Source: Streptomyces zinciresistens K42
GTDB lineage: Bacteria > Actinomycetota > Actinomycetes > Streptomycetales > Streptomycetaceae
DNA length: 64,000 nt
NCBI RefSeq assembly: GCF_000225525.1
Contig: NZ_AGBF01000013.1
Location: 1-64,000, forward strand
Direction of reading: 5' to 3'
In this document: one piece after another, positions 26,625-37,378 of the stretch
Position numbering within the stretch: position 1 is the stretch's first letter
Layout: every line of letters starts with the position of its first letter
Notes under the pieces: model-generated
Seen by the model: the letters and a program-made list of their open reading frames with translations, nothing else
Told to the model about the DNA's origin: nothing
Database searches by the model: none
Made by a program: the position numbers and the translations under genes

Positions 26625-27479
26625 GTGGAGTCATGCCCGCCCGTCGGCACGCACCTCAGTCTCGGCGGTGACCTCACCGTCCGCCGCCTGGGTTTCGGGG
26701 CGCTGCGGCTGACCGGTCCCCACCACTGGGGTCCCCCGGCCGAGCCCGAAAAGGCGATGGAGGTCGCCAGGGAGGCGGTCGCGCTCGGCGTGACCTTCAT
26801 CGACACCGCGGACGTCTACGGGCTCGGCGCCAACGAGGAGCTGCTCGCCGCCGCCCTCCACCCTTATGCCCCCGGCCTCGTCGTCTCGACCAAGGCGGGT
26901 GGGGTCCGGCCCGGACCCCACCGGTGGCGGGCCCTCGGCCGCCCCGACTACCTGCGTCAGCAGGCCGAACTGAGCCTGCGCCGGCTGCGCCTGGAACGCG
27001 TCGAGCTGTTCCAGCTGCACCGGGTCGACCCGCAGGTCTCGCTGGAGGACCAGGTGGGCGCGCTCAAAGAGCTCCAGGACGAGGGGAAGGTCCGGCACAT
27101 CGGACTCTCCGAGGTGACCGTGGAGCAGATCGAACGGGCCCGAGCCGTCGCCCCGATCGCCAGCGTCCAGAACAAGTACGGCCTCGGGGAACGCCGTTAC
27201 GATCCCGAGCTGGCCCACTGCGAGCGGGAGGGAATCGCGTTCATCGCCTGGAAACCGCTGGCCGGGGCTGCCCGTCCGGCCGCCGACAGCGCCCTGGCCA
27301 GGGTTGCCGCGGAGACCGGCGCGACGCCGGCACAGGTGGCGCTCGCCTGGCTGCTGCATTGCTCGCCGGTCATGATGCCGATCCCCGGCACCTCCTCGCT
27401 GGGCCACCTGCGGGCGAACATGGCCGCCGAGGGCATCGCCCTGGACGAGAAGCAGATGGCCTTGCTCGAAGAGGGGTGA
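26625..27479 (+). CDS. Aldo/keto reductase
   Basis: A 284-residue NADPH-dependent TIM-barrel reductase. The AKR tetrad is visible as Asp60 (FIDTAD), Tyr65 (VYG), Lys90 (STKAG) and His132 (FQLHR). The end has MMPIPGTSSLGHL for cofactor binding. It follows the AknOx-like gene by 28 bp with ggaagga before the GTG, so the two are probably one transcript ending at the hairpin at 27491. Candidate substrates are a keto sugar, a terminal ketosugar product of the AknOx-like enzyme, or a polyketide ketone such as C-7. It cannot be decided from sequence, and an unrelated housekeeping role remains possible. Confidence 0.85.
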   Translation: MESCPPVGTHLSLGGDLTVRRLGFGALRLTGPHHWGPPAEPEKAMEVAREAVALGVTFIDTADVYGLGANEELLAAALHPYAPGLVVSTKAGGVRPGPHRWRALGRPDYLRQQAELSLRRLRLERVELFQLHRVDPQVSLEDQVGALKELQDEGKVRHIGLSEVTVEQIERARAVAPIASVQNKYGLGERRYDPELAHCEREGIAFIAWKPLAGAARPAADSALARVAAETGATPAQVALAWLLHCSPVMMPIPGTSSLGHLRANMAAEGIALDEKQMALLEEG

Positions 27480-27490
27480 CCGTGGTGGCC

Positions 27491-27530
27491 GGAGAGCCCG
27501 GCAGGACGGGGTTCGTCCGCCGGGCTCTCC
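27491..27530. terminator. Bidirectional terminator between AKR and rmlA genes
   Basis: A perfect 12-bp stem (ggagagcccggc / gccgggctctcc) holds an inner ggac/gtcc stem. It lies between convergent stop codons (27479 and 27543), so it probably serves both strands. Confidence 0.85.
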
Positions 27531-27542
27531 CGCCCCTCCGGT

Positions 27543-28418
27543 TCAGGGGCGCATCTCGTCCGCCACGGACATCACGTAGGAGCCGTAGCCGGAGCGGGAG
27601 AGTTTGGCACCCAGCCGGTGGCACGCCTCAGCGTCGATGAAGCCCATCCGCAGCGCGACCTCCTCCAGACAGGCGATCCGCACTCCCTGCCGGTCCTCCA
27701 TCGTCTGCACGTATTGGCCCGCCTGGAGCAGCGACTCCGGCGTGCCGGCGTCGAGCCAGGCGAACCCCCTTCCGAAGGAGACGAGTTGGGCGCGTCCCGC
27801 GTTCAGGTAGACCTGGTTGACCTCGGTGATCTCCAGCTCGCCGCGGGGGGAGGGACGGATCTGACGGGCGATCTCCACGACGTCGTTGCTGTACAGGTAG
27901 AGGCCGGTGATGGCGAGGTTGGACCGAGGCTTCTCCGGCTTCTCGGCGAGCGACACCAGCCGCCCGTCCTCGTCGACCTCGCCGACGCCGTACCGCTCGG
28001 GATCGGTCACCGGGTAGCCGAACAGGACACAGCCGTCGAGGTGCTGCCGGTGGGTGGCGAGCAGGTCGTAGAAGCCGTTCCCGTGGAAGATGTTGTCGCC
28101 GAGCACGAGCGCGACGTCGTCGTCCCCGATGTGGTCGGCGCCGATGAGGAACGCCTGCGCCAGCCCTTCCGGGACGGGCTGTTCCGCGTATGTGAGGGAG
28201 AGCCCCAACTGGTTTCCGTCGCCCAGCAGTTGCCTGATCTGTGGAATGTCACCGGGCAGCGCGACGATCAGGATCTCCCGTATGTCAGCGAGCATGAGTG
28301 CCGAGAGCGGGTAGTAGATCAGCGGCTTGTCGTTCACCGGAAGCAATTGTTTTGAAACAGCGAGGGTGATGGGATGCAAACGGCTTCCGTAGCCGCCTGC
28401 GAGAATGATTCCCTTCAT
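27543..28418 (-). CDS. rmlA: Glucose-1-phosphate thymidylyltransferase
   Basis: A 291-residue RmlA-type enzyme making dTDP-glucose from glucose 1-phosphate and dTTP, the entry to all deoxysugars in this cluster. The N-terminus MKGIILAGGYGSRLHP and the LAVSKQLLPVNDKPLIYYP loop are the nucleotide-binding signature. LGDNIFHG, EKPEKPRSNLAITGLYLY and FAWLDAGTPESLLQA follow. The ATG at 28416-28418 has agaggaggag directly upstream; the longer frame to 28478 is rejected. The gene diverges from the ACP gene; rmlB is 20 kb away. Confidence 0.96.
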   Translation of the reverse strand: MKGIILAGGYGSRLHPITLAVSKQLLPVNDKPLIYYPLSALMLADIREILIVALPGDIPQIRQLLGDGNQLGLSLTYAEQPVPEGLAQAFLIGADHIGDDDVALVLGDNIFHGNGFYDLLATHRQHLDGCVLFGYPVTDPERYGVGEVDEDGRLVSLAEKPEKPRSNLAITGLYLYSNDVVEIARQIRPSPRGELEITEVNQVYLNAGRAQLVSFGRGFAWLDAGTPESLLQAGQYVQTMEDRQGVRIACLEEVALRMGFIDAEACHRLGAKLSRSGYGSYVMSVADEMRP

Positions 28419-28647
28419 TTCTCCTCCTCTTCCTTGAATTCTCTCTGCGACCCTAGGTGGCAGTGTTTCGGAAAACAATTGTGATCATGTCAGAGTCAAC
28501 CGCAGTACGAGGGTGGGGGTCGTTTTGCTCGCTTCTGTCTGGCAGCCTCCATCGGTTCTCGAGTCTGCCGCTTCTGCTTCTGCTTAAGGTTCGATGTGTA
28601 CGGCGCGACCCCCAATGCAATTTCGACTGAGAGGGAAGGTAGGGGCG

Positions 28648-28905
28648 ATGGCGAAGGAGCTGACGGCCGAGCGACTCTTCGGCATCCTGCGCGAGTGCGC
28701 GGGGGAAGAGGAATCCGTGACGGGAAGGGAAGGCGTGCTCGACGCGGACTTCACCGAGCTGGGCTACGACTCCCTGGCTCTCCTGGAGACCGCCGCAAGG
28801 GTTTCCCAGGAGTGCAGGGTGGAGATCCCGGAGGAGGAGCTGGCGGACGTACGCACGCCGGCCGCTTTCCTGGCAGCCGTCAACCGGCTGCTGGCCGTGG
28901 CGTGA
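28648..28905 (+). CDS. Type II PKS acyl carrier protein
   Basis: An 85-residue carrier protein. The phosphopantetheine serine lies in ELGYDSLALLE (near residue 44). The protein carries the growing decaketide between ketosynthase, ketoreductase and cyclases. It is unusual in being alone, some 26 kb from the ketosynthase genes at 54-57 kb. I recall a displaced ACP in the daunorubicin cluster (dpsG), so the arrangement has precedent. The ATG at 28648 follows agggaaggtagggg. It lies between divergent rmlA and the SARP gene. Confidence 0.93.
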   Translation: MAKELTAERLFGILRECAGEEESVTGREGVLDADFTELGYDSLALLETAARVSQECRVEIPEEELADVRTPAAFLAAVNRLLAVA

Positions 28906-29092
28906 CGCCCACCCGGTCCCGCCGCGGACGCGGACGTCCCTGACGCCCGGCGGGCCCTGCACCGGGCGCGGCATCGTGAGCCCTCTCCGGAATCCCATTT
29001 CCAGCCAGGTCGTGGGAACGCTTGGAAGGGAGCGCCACGTTGAAGATCCTGGTACGCATCGTCTGTCGCTGACTTAGTGGGGGAGACCAATT

Positions 29093-29935
29093 GTGAAGCT
29101 AGGTGTCTTAGGGCCGCTGTCCGTGCAGGTCGGCGACTACTCACACACACCGAGCGCACCCAAGATGAGGAGTGTCCTGGCGACCCTCCTCGTACATGCC
29201 GACCAGGTCGTTCCCGTGTCGTCGCTGATACGGGAAGTGTGGGACGAGGATCCGCCCGTCAGTTGCCTGACCACCCTGCAGACGTACATCCTCAACCTGC
29301 GCAAGCTGCTCGCCGCGGCCGCCGGACTGACCACCCGGCAAGTCGCCTCCGAGATGCTCGTGACCCGCTCCGGCGGCTATCTCTTCCATTCCGGTCACGG
29401 CGATCTGGACGTGCACCGTTTCCACGAACTTGTCGCGGCCGGACGCCAGGCTCTGTCCGCGGGGGACGACAAGACCGCTCTCGCCACCCTCACCGGAGCC
29501 CTCCAGATCTGGCGCGGGCCGGCCCTCGTCGACGTGACCGCCGGCCGCATCGTCGAAGGGCGCCGTCAGCAGTTCGAGGAGTCCCGGCTCGTCGTCCTCG
29601 AGTACCTCGTCGACACGCAGTTGCGGCTCGGCATGTACCGCGAGGTCCTCACGGAGCTGGCCGCCCTGACCGCCGACAACCTCTACCACGAGGGACTGCA
29701 CGCCCAGTACATGCGCGCCCTCTACCTCAACGGGCGGCGAGCCCAGGCCCTGGAGGTCTTCCAGAGGCTCCGGGTCAACCTGGTGAACCATCTCGGCCTC
29801 GAGCCCGGGTTCACGGCCCAGGAACTGCATCGGTCCATTCTCAACGCCGAACCGATCGACGCCCAGGGCGGCCTGCGCCGCCCCACCGGCGACATCGTGC
29901 GCATGTCCTCCTCGGGTGCCTCGCGCGTGTACTGA
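29093..29935 (+). CDS. SARP-family pathway activator (DnrI/AfsR type) with TTA codon
   Basis: A 280-residue activator. An OmpR-like winged helix occupies about residues 1-95 (VKLGVLGPLSVQVGDY, SSLIREVWDEDPPVS), followed by a bacterial transcriptional activation domain (about 100-245). SARPs bind direct repeats at -35 regions of pathway promoters. Codon 6 is TTA (29108-29110), a very rare codon here, so translation should depend on the bldA tRNA and be tied to development. The GTG at 29093 follows gggggag. A candidate target is the repeat set at 31007-31065. The gene is the obvious positive regulator of the cluster. Confidence 0.93.
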   Translation: MKLGVLGPLSVQVGDYSHTPSAPKMRSVLATLLVHADQVVPVSSLIREVWDEDPPVSCLTTLQTYILNLRKLLAAAAGLTTRQVASEMLVTRSGGYLFHSGHGDLDVHRFHELVAAGRQALSAGDDKTALATLTGALQIWRGPALVDVTAGRIVEGRRQQFEESRLVVLEYLVDTQLRLGMYREVLTELAALTADNLYHEGLHAQYMRALYLNGRRAQALEVFQRLRVNLVNHLGLEPGFTAQELHRSILNAEPIDAQGGLRRPTGDIVRMSSSGASRVY

Positions 29936-29992
29936 CACCCCGGAGGACACCCGGTGGGGGCCGGGCGCTCCTGGTTCGTCGGCTTCCGTCGT

Positions 29993-30026
29993 TTCGCCCC
30001 GCCGACCGATCGGTCGGCGGGGCGAA
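29993..30026. terminator. Perfect 17-bp palindrome between SARP and methyltransferase genes
   Basis: ttcgccccgccgaccga is followed immediately by its exact reverse complement (30010-30026). It lies between the convergent stop codons 29935 and 30088 and likely ends both transcripts. Confidence 0.88.
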
Positions 30027-30087
30027 GTGCTGTGAGGCGCCTGCCCCGGGTGCGGCCGACCCCTCCGGGCGTACCGTGAGGCTCCGT

Positions 30088-30945
30088 TCAGGCCGCGACC
30101 GAGGCCAGCACGAACCGCACCGGCGTCGGCAGGCGCAGGGGGCCGTCACCGCGCAGCCGGTCCAACTCCGCGATCAGCCGGGTCCGCAGCTGCGCGCTCT
30201 CGTACTTCGGCAGATGCTGCCAGAGCAGCCGCATGCCCTGTGTGTGCGACCAGTCCACCCACGCCGTGCCATCCGCGGCCAGCAGTTCGACGTGCTCATC
30301 GGCGATCTCCACATCCGCGAAGCCGGCCCGGACCATCGTCCGGGTCAGCTCGTCCCTGTCCCCGAGCCAGCTGTTGAACCGGCGCTTCAGCGCCTCCGGC
30401 TGCCACTCCCGCGGCAGGTTCCGCAACAGCCGCTCCGGGATGAGCTCGGTGAAGACGGGCGGCAGGAACGGAAAGGTGTCGTCCGTGAAGACCGGGCTGG
30501 TGAAGGCGATCCGGCCAGCCGGGCGCAACAACCGCGCGTACCCGTGCAGCGCCTTCGGCGCGTCCGGGAGAAAGATCACGCTGTAGCTCCCTGTGACCAC
30601 GTCGAACGAGGCCGGCGGGAAGTCGGGGTGCTCGCCGTCCATGACCCGCACCTCGACATGGCCGGCGCCCAGTGAGGCCGCTCGCCCGCGGGCCGCCTCC
30701 ACCATTGCGGGCGCGATGTCGATGCCGAGCGCGTGCCCCGAGGGGCCGACCCGGTCGGCGGCCTCGAACAGCACCGCGCCGCGACCGCAGCCCACGTCCA
30801 GGACCCGCTCGCCCGGACACGGCGACACCCGTTCCACGAGTCGCCTTCCCATGGGCGTGAAGAATTCGACGCCCATCTGGTCATAGGTGGCGGCGGCCTT
30901 GTTGAACGCTTCGGTCACCGTTGACTTGTACTTCGTGTTGTCCAT
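30088..30945 (-). CDS. Aklanonic acid-type methyltransferase (DnrC/AknG-like)
   Basis: A 285-residue class I SAM methyltransferase with VLDVGCGRGAVLFEAADRVG (SAM motif I) and VTGSYSVIFLPDAPKALHGY in the later strands. The N-terminus (YKSTVTEAFNKAAATYDQMGVEFF) resembles DnrC/AknG/SnoaC, which methylate the carboxyl of aklanonic or nogalonic acid before fourth-ring closure. The SnoaL-type cyclase is divergently placed across a shared promoter, which supports this step. The ATG (30943-30945) follows ggtggagagga. The methyl ester it makes would later be removed by the RdmC-like esterase at 32771. Confidence 0.88.
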   Translation of the reverse strand: MDNTKYKSTVTEAFNKAAATYDQMGVEFFTPMGRRLVERVSPCPGERVLDVGCGRGAVLFEAADRVGPSGHALGIDIAPAMVEAARGRAASLGAGHVEVRVMDGEHPDFPPASFDVVTGSYSVIFLPDAPKALHGYARLLRPAGRIAFTSPVFTDDTFPFLPPVFTELIPERLLRNLPREWQPEALKRRFNSWLGDRDELTRTMVRAGFADVEIADEHVELLAADGTAWVDWSHTQGMRLLWQHLPKYESAQLRTRLIAELDRLRGDGPLRLPTPVRFVLASVAA

Positions 30946-31006
30946 GGGTCCTCTCCACCGGAGATAGCCGACCCGACCACCATGTCCATCGCTTCTGGAA
31001 CGGGGG

Positions 31007-31065
31007 TCGACCCGTGCTCGGCGCTCGCTCGAATTCCGCTTTCCTTTCGGTCGACGAGCCTCGAA
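31007..31065. promoter_or_regulatory. Candidate SARP binding repeats, 22-bp spacing
   Basis: tcga occurs at 31007, 31029 and 31051, exactly 22 bp apart, and again at 31061 (tcgaa). The set lies in the divergent gap between the methyltransferase and SnoaL-cyclase genes. SARPs such as DnrI recognise TCGAG-like repeats spaced by about one or two helical turns. The assignment is inference from spacing and position. Confidence 0.45.
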
Positions 31066-31136
31066 TCGGATTGTTACGGGCGGTCCGGGAAGTCAGGATG
31101 AGTCCACCGCCCTTTCTACCGACGAGGAGGTCCGCC

Positions 31137-31574
31137 ATGACCGATCGCATCGACATAGTGCGCCGGATGGTGAATGCGTACAACACCGGTGACGTCGACG
31201 ACGTGGCTGAGTTCATTCACGACGAGTACCTCAACCCCGGAGCCCTGGAGCACATGCCCACGCTCCGCGGACCCGAGGCATTCTCCCTCGCCGTCAAGTG
31301 GCTCAAGATCACCTTCTCCGAGGAGGCTTTCCTGGAGGAGGTCTCCTACGAGGAGAACGGCGACTGGGTCCGAGCCAAACTCGCCCTCTACGGCCGTCAG
31401 GTCGGCGAACTTGTCGGAATGCCGGCCACCGGCCGCCGTTTCTCCGGCGAACAGATCCATCTGATCCGGATCGTCGACGGCAGGATCCGGGACCACCGCG
31501 ACTGGCCGGACTACCTCGGCACCTACCGCCAGCTCGGGGAGCCCTGGCCGACCCAGGAGGGCTGGCGGCCCTGA
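31137..31574 (+). CDS. SnoaL/AknH-type polyketide cyclase
   Basis: A 145-residue NTF2-fold cyclase that closes the fourth ring of the anthracycline by an intramolecular aldol reaction on the methyl ester. Typical segments are IVRRMVNAYNTGDVDDVAEF, EYLNPGALEH, FSGEQIHLIRIVDG and the catalytic-region HRDWPDYLGTYRQLG. The ATG at 31137 follows gaggagg. By my alignment from memory, residue 15 is Tyr as in AknH, while the site of AknH Asn51 is Ala (residue 52). Those positions are said to set C-9 stereochemistry, so the configuration is uncertain. It is the first gene of a run up to 36065. Confidence 0.93.
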   Translation: MTDRIDIVRRMVNAYNTGDVDDVAEFIHDEYLNPGALEHMPTLRGPEAFSLAVKWLKITFSEEAFLEEVSYEENGDWVRAKLALYGRQVGELVGMPATGRRFSGEQIHLIRIVDGRIRDHRDWPDYLGTYRQLGEPWPTQEGWRP

Positions 31575-31623
31575 CTCCGTCCCGCGTGCCCCGCGCACTC
31601 TCCGCACCCAGGGAAGGAACAAG

Positions 31624-34413
<2,790 letters not shown>

Positions 34414-34469
34414 CCGGGGCGGTGGGCGCCGCCCGCGCACATGAAGACAACGAACACGAGAGGAGCGAC

Positions 34470-36065
34470 ATGAGCGACCGAGAGTTCGATGTCCTGGTGG
34501 TGGGTGCGGGCCTCGGCGGCCTGTCCACGGCGATGTTCCTCGCCCGGCAGGGTGTCCGCGTACTCGTGGTGGAACGGAGGTCCGGCCTCTCACCGTACCC
34601 GCGCGCCGCCGGACAGAATCCGCGCACCATGGAGCTGCTGCGGATCGGCGGCGTCGCCGACGAGGTCACCCGGGTCGACGACATCCGCGGCGCACAGGGC
34701 GACTTCGTCATCCGGATCGGCAGGACCGTGCGTGGCGAACCCGTCCGCACGGTGTCGGAGAGCTTCGACGCCATGGTCGCCGCCACCGCCCCCTGCACCC
34801 CCGCAGGCTGGGCCATGCTCTCCCAGGACAAGCTGGAGCCGATTCTCCTCTCCCAGGCCGAACGGCACGGCGGCTCCCTCCGTTTCGATACCCGGCTGGT
34901 CTCGTTCCGGCAGGACGACGACGGGGTGACAGCCGCCCTGGAGGGCCCCGACGGGGCGTACGACCTGCGCGTCCGCCATCTCGTCGCCGCCGACGGCAGC
35001 CGCAGCGCCGTCCGTGAATCCCTCGGCATCGGACGGTACGGGCACGGCACCCTCACCCTCATGGTCGGCGTCATCTTCGACGCGGATCTGACCGGCCTGC
35101 TGGAGGCCAGCGCCACCGGCTGGTACTACCTCCACCACCCCGAGTTCACCGGAACATTCGGCCCCACCGACCGCCCCGACCGCTTCACCCTCTTCGTCGA
35201 GTACGACCCCGAGAAGGGCGAGAGCCCCGCGGACTTCACCCCGCGGCGGTGCACCGAACTCATCCGGCTCGCCCTGGAGTCACCCGGCCTGGAGCCGGAG
35301 ATCGTCGACATCCAGGGATGGGAGATGGCCGCCCGGATCGCCGAGCGGTGGCGCGACGGGCGGGTGTTCCTCGTCGGCGACGCCGCCAAGGTCACCCCGC
35401 CCACCGGAGGCATGAGCGGCAACGCGGCCGTCGCTGACGGCTTCGACCTGGCGTGGAAGCTCGGTGCCGTGCTGAACGGCCAGGCCGGGCCCGGCCTTCT
35501 CGACACCTACGAGGAGGAACGGCGGACCGCCGCCGAACTCGTCGTCGCCGAGGCACTCGCCATCTACGCGGAGCGGATGGCCCCGCACATGGCCGACGTG
35601 TGGGAGAAGTCCGTGGGCTACGCCGAGACCCTTCTCGGTTTCCGGTACCGCTCCGCCGCCGTCCTCGCCGACGACGACGACCCGGCCCGGGTGGAGAACC
35701 CGCTGGAGCCGACCGGCCGTCCGGGCTTCCGCGGCCCGCACGTCCCGGTGCTCCGGGACGGCGAACCCGTCTCCACGATCGACCTCTTCGGCGACGGCTG
35801 GACCTTGATCGCCGGCGAGTCCGGGGACACCTGGGGCCGTGCCGCCGCCGACCTCGCGACCGAACTCGGCATTGTGACCAAGGCGTTCAGGGTCGGCCTC
35901 GACATCACCGATCCGGACGACCAGGTGCCCGGCCGTTACGGCATCGGCAAGTCCGGTGCCTGTCTCGTCCGCCCAGACGGCGTCGTGGCGTGGCGCACCG
36001 ACGAAGCGCCCGCCGACACCACCGCCGTCCTCGGCGCAGTCCTGCGGCGGATTCTCGACCGGTGA
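34470..36065 (+). CDS. Aklavinone 11-hydroxylase-type FAD monooxygenase (RdmE/DnrF-like)
   Basis: A 531-residue class A flavoprotein hydroxylase. It has the FAD motif VVGAGLGGLSTAMFLARQG, the second FAD site FLVGDAAKVTPPTGGMSGN (about residue 300), a middle substrate domain, and a C-terminal thioredoxin-like domain (about 400-531). RdmE and DnrF add the C-11 hydroxyl to aklavinone, giving epsilon-rhodomycinone. The gene order next to RdmB and RdmC homologues supports that role. Other possible targets include C-1. The ATG at 34470 follows gagaggagcg. The gene closes the plus-strand run and is ended by a hairpin. Confidence 0.9.
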   Translation: MSDREFDVLVVGAGLGGLSTAMFLARQGVRVLVVERRSGLSPYPRAAGQNPRTMELLRIGGVADEVTRVDDIRGAQGDFVIRIGRTVRGEPVRTVSESFDAMVAATAPCTPAGWAMLSQDKLEPILLSQAERHGGSLRFDTRLVSFRQDDDGVTAALEGPDGAYDLRVRHLVAADGSRSAVRESLGIGRYGHGTLTLMVGVIFDADLTGLLEASATGWYYLHHPEFTGTFGPTDRPDRFTLFVEYDPEKGESPADFTPRRCTELIRLALESPGLEPEIVDIQGWEMAARIAERWRDGRVFLVGDAAKVTPPTGGMSGNAAVADGFDLAWKLGAVLNGQAGPGLLDTYEEERRTAAELVVAEALAIYAERMAPHMADVWEKSVGYAETLLGFRYRSAAVLADDDDPARVENPLEPTGRPGFRGPHVPVLRDGEPVSTIDLFGDGWTLIAGESGDTWGRAAADLATELGIVTKAFRVGLDITDPDDQVPGRYGIGKSGACLVRPDGVVAWRTDEAPADTTAVLGAVLRRILDR

Positions 36066-36071
36066 CGGCGA

Positions 36072-36111
36072 GCGGTGGCCCGGGGCGGAGGAACCCGCCC
36101 CGGGCCACCGC
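36072..36111. terminator. Bidirectional hairpin between 11-hydroxylase and 3-ketoreductase genes
   Basis: A perfect 17-bp stem (36072-36088 with 36095-36111) with a 6-base loop lies between convergent stop codons at 36065 and 36154. Confidence 0.9.
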
Positions 36112-36153
36112 CCGGAAGGGACGGGCGGGCGTACACCTGCCGGTCCGTCGCTT

Positions 36154-37200
36154 TCAGCGTGCGCCAGGTCCCCCGACGAGCAGCCGGGACGCGGACGACG
36201 GCACGCCGACCGTCCGCGCGACCTCGCGTACCCGGTCCACGAGCAGGGCCTGCCGCAGCGTCGCCGTCCTCTCCCCGGCCGGTCGAGCCTCGCCCAGCGA
36301 TGCCCGTACGAACGCGTCCATGGCGTTGAAGACCTGGTCGTCCTGCGGCAGCGCCCGCTCCGTCACCATGTCCTGCTGCTCGATCCGCACGACCGGTCGC
36401 AGCTGTTCCGGCGGCGTGAACGCCCGCCGCACACTTACCCGCCCCCGGTCCCCCCAGAGCGCGTACATCGACCGGTACGCGTGCTCGAACCCGAAGTCCA
36501 GCTGTGCCGTCACCCCGCGCTCGTCGCACAGCAGCACGCTGCCCGCGACGTCCACGCCGGTCGCCTCGTCCACCCGCAGGAAGGCGCCGAGCACTTCCAG
36601 TTCCCCGGTCAGATGCAGCTGAGCCGCCCGCAGCGGGTACACCCCCACGTCGAGCAGCGCCCCACCGCCCAGCTCCGGGCGGTAGCGGAACGAGTCCGGC
36701 GCCAGCGGGGGCACCGCGAACGTTCCCGAGAACTGCCGCAGCCCGCCGACCGAGGCGTCCAGCATCGCCCGTACCGCGGCGTGCTGCGAATGGTGCAGGA
36801 ACATGAAGTTCTCGGCCACGACGAGCCCGAGCCGCGACGCGAGCGTGAGCAGTTCCAGCGTCTTCCCGTACGCGTCCGACATCGGCTTCTCGACGAGGAC
36901 GTGCTTGCCCGACCGCAGTGCCCGCATCGCCCACTCATGGTGCATCCCCGGTGGCAACGGGATGTATACGGCGTCCAGGTCCTCCCGCTCCAGCAGCGCC
37001 TCGTACCCCCCGGCCCCCCCGATCCCCTCGCAGCCGAAAGCAGCCCCGACCTCCGCGGCCCTGGCCTCGTCCCGGCTGGCCACCGCGACGAGGTCGACCT
37101 GATCGTGTGCGGCGAGAACGGGCATGATCCGGCGGATCGCGATGTTCGCGGTGCCGATCACGCCCATTCTGAGCGTCCGTTGCCGACGGTGCTCTGGCAT
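36154..37200 (-). CDS. NDP-hexose 3-ketoreductase, Gfo/Idh/MocA family
   Basis: A 348-residue NAD(P)-dependent sugar oxidoreductase. The Rossmann part starts RMGVIGTANIAIRRIMP, and the EKPMSD motif gives the catalytic Lys. Members such as TylCII, AknQ and KijD10 reduce C-3 after the 2,3-dehydratase, which yields 2,6-dideoxy sugars. The 2,3-dehydratase at 62008 makes the substrate. The ATG at 37198-37200 follows gatgagga; upstream in-frame starts to 37242 give no conserved residues. It diverges from the P450-like gene across a ~180-bp promoter region. Confidence 0.9.
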   Translation of the reverse strand: MPEHRRQRTLRMGVIGTANIAIRRIMPVLAAHDQVDLVAVASRDEARAAEVGAAFGCEGIGGAGGYEALLEREDLDAVYIPLPPGMHHEWAMRALRSGKHVLVEKPMSDAYGKTLELLTLASRLGLVVAENFMFLHHSQHAAVRAMLDASVGGLRQFSGTFAVPPLAPDSFRYRPELGGGALLDVGVYPLRAAQLHLTGELEVLGAFLRVDEATGVDVAGSVLLCDERGVTAQLDFGFEHAYRSMYALWGDRGRVSVRRAFTPPEQLRPVVRIEQQDMVTERALPQDDQVFNAMDAFVRASLGEARPAGERTATLRQALLVDRVREVARTVGVPSSASRLLVGGPGAR

Positions 37201-37378
37201 AGCGGTCCTCATCACGTCGCGGGAGTCCAATGGGGTCCCCACCGTAGATCGGGACGATCAAACGCCGCTTGAGGAACGGTGGACCCGTCAGCTGCCCCGA
37301 ATGCCGGAAATCGGCTTCGAGCGTTCTTCTAATCCGGCCCCGTACGTTGCCTGGGTAATCGGATACGGAGGTGGCTCG

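Noticed and set aside
28419..28647. SARP box in the rmlA-ACP divergent region
   Set aside because: Only one TCGAG-like motif was found there; no regular repeat.
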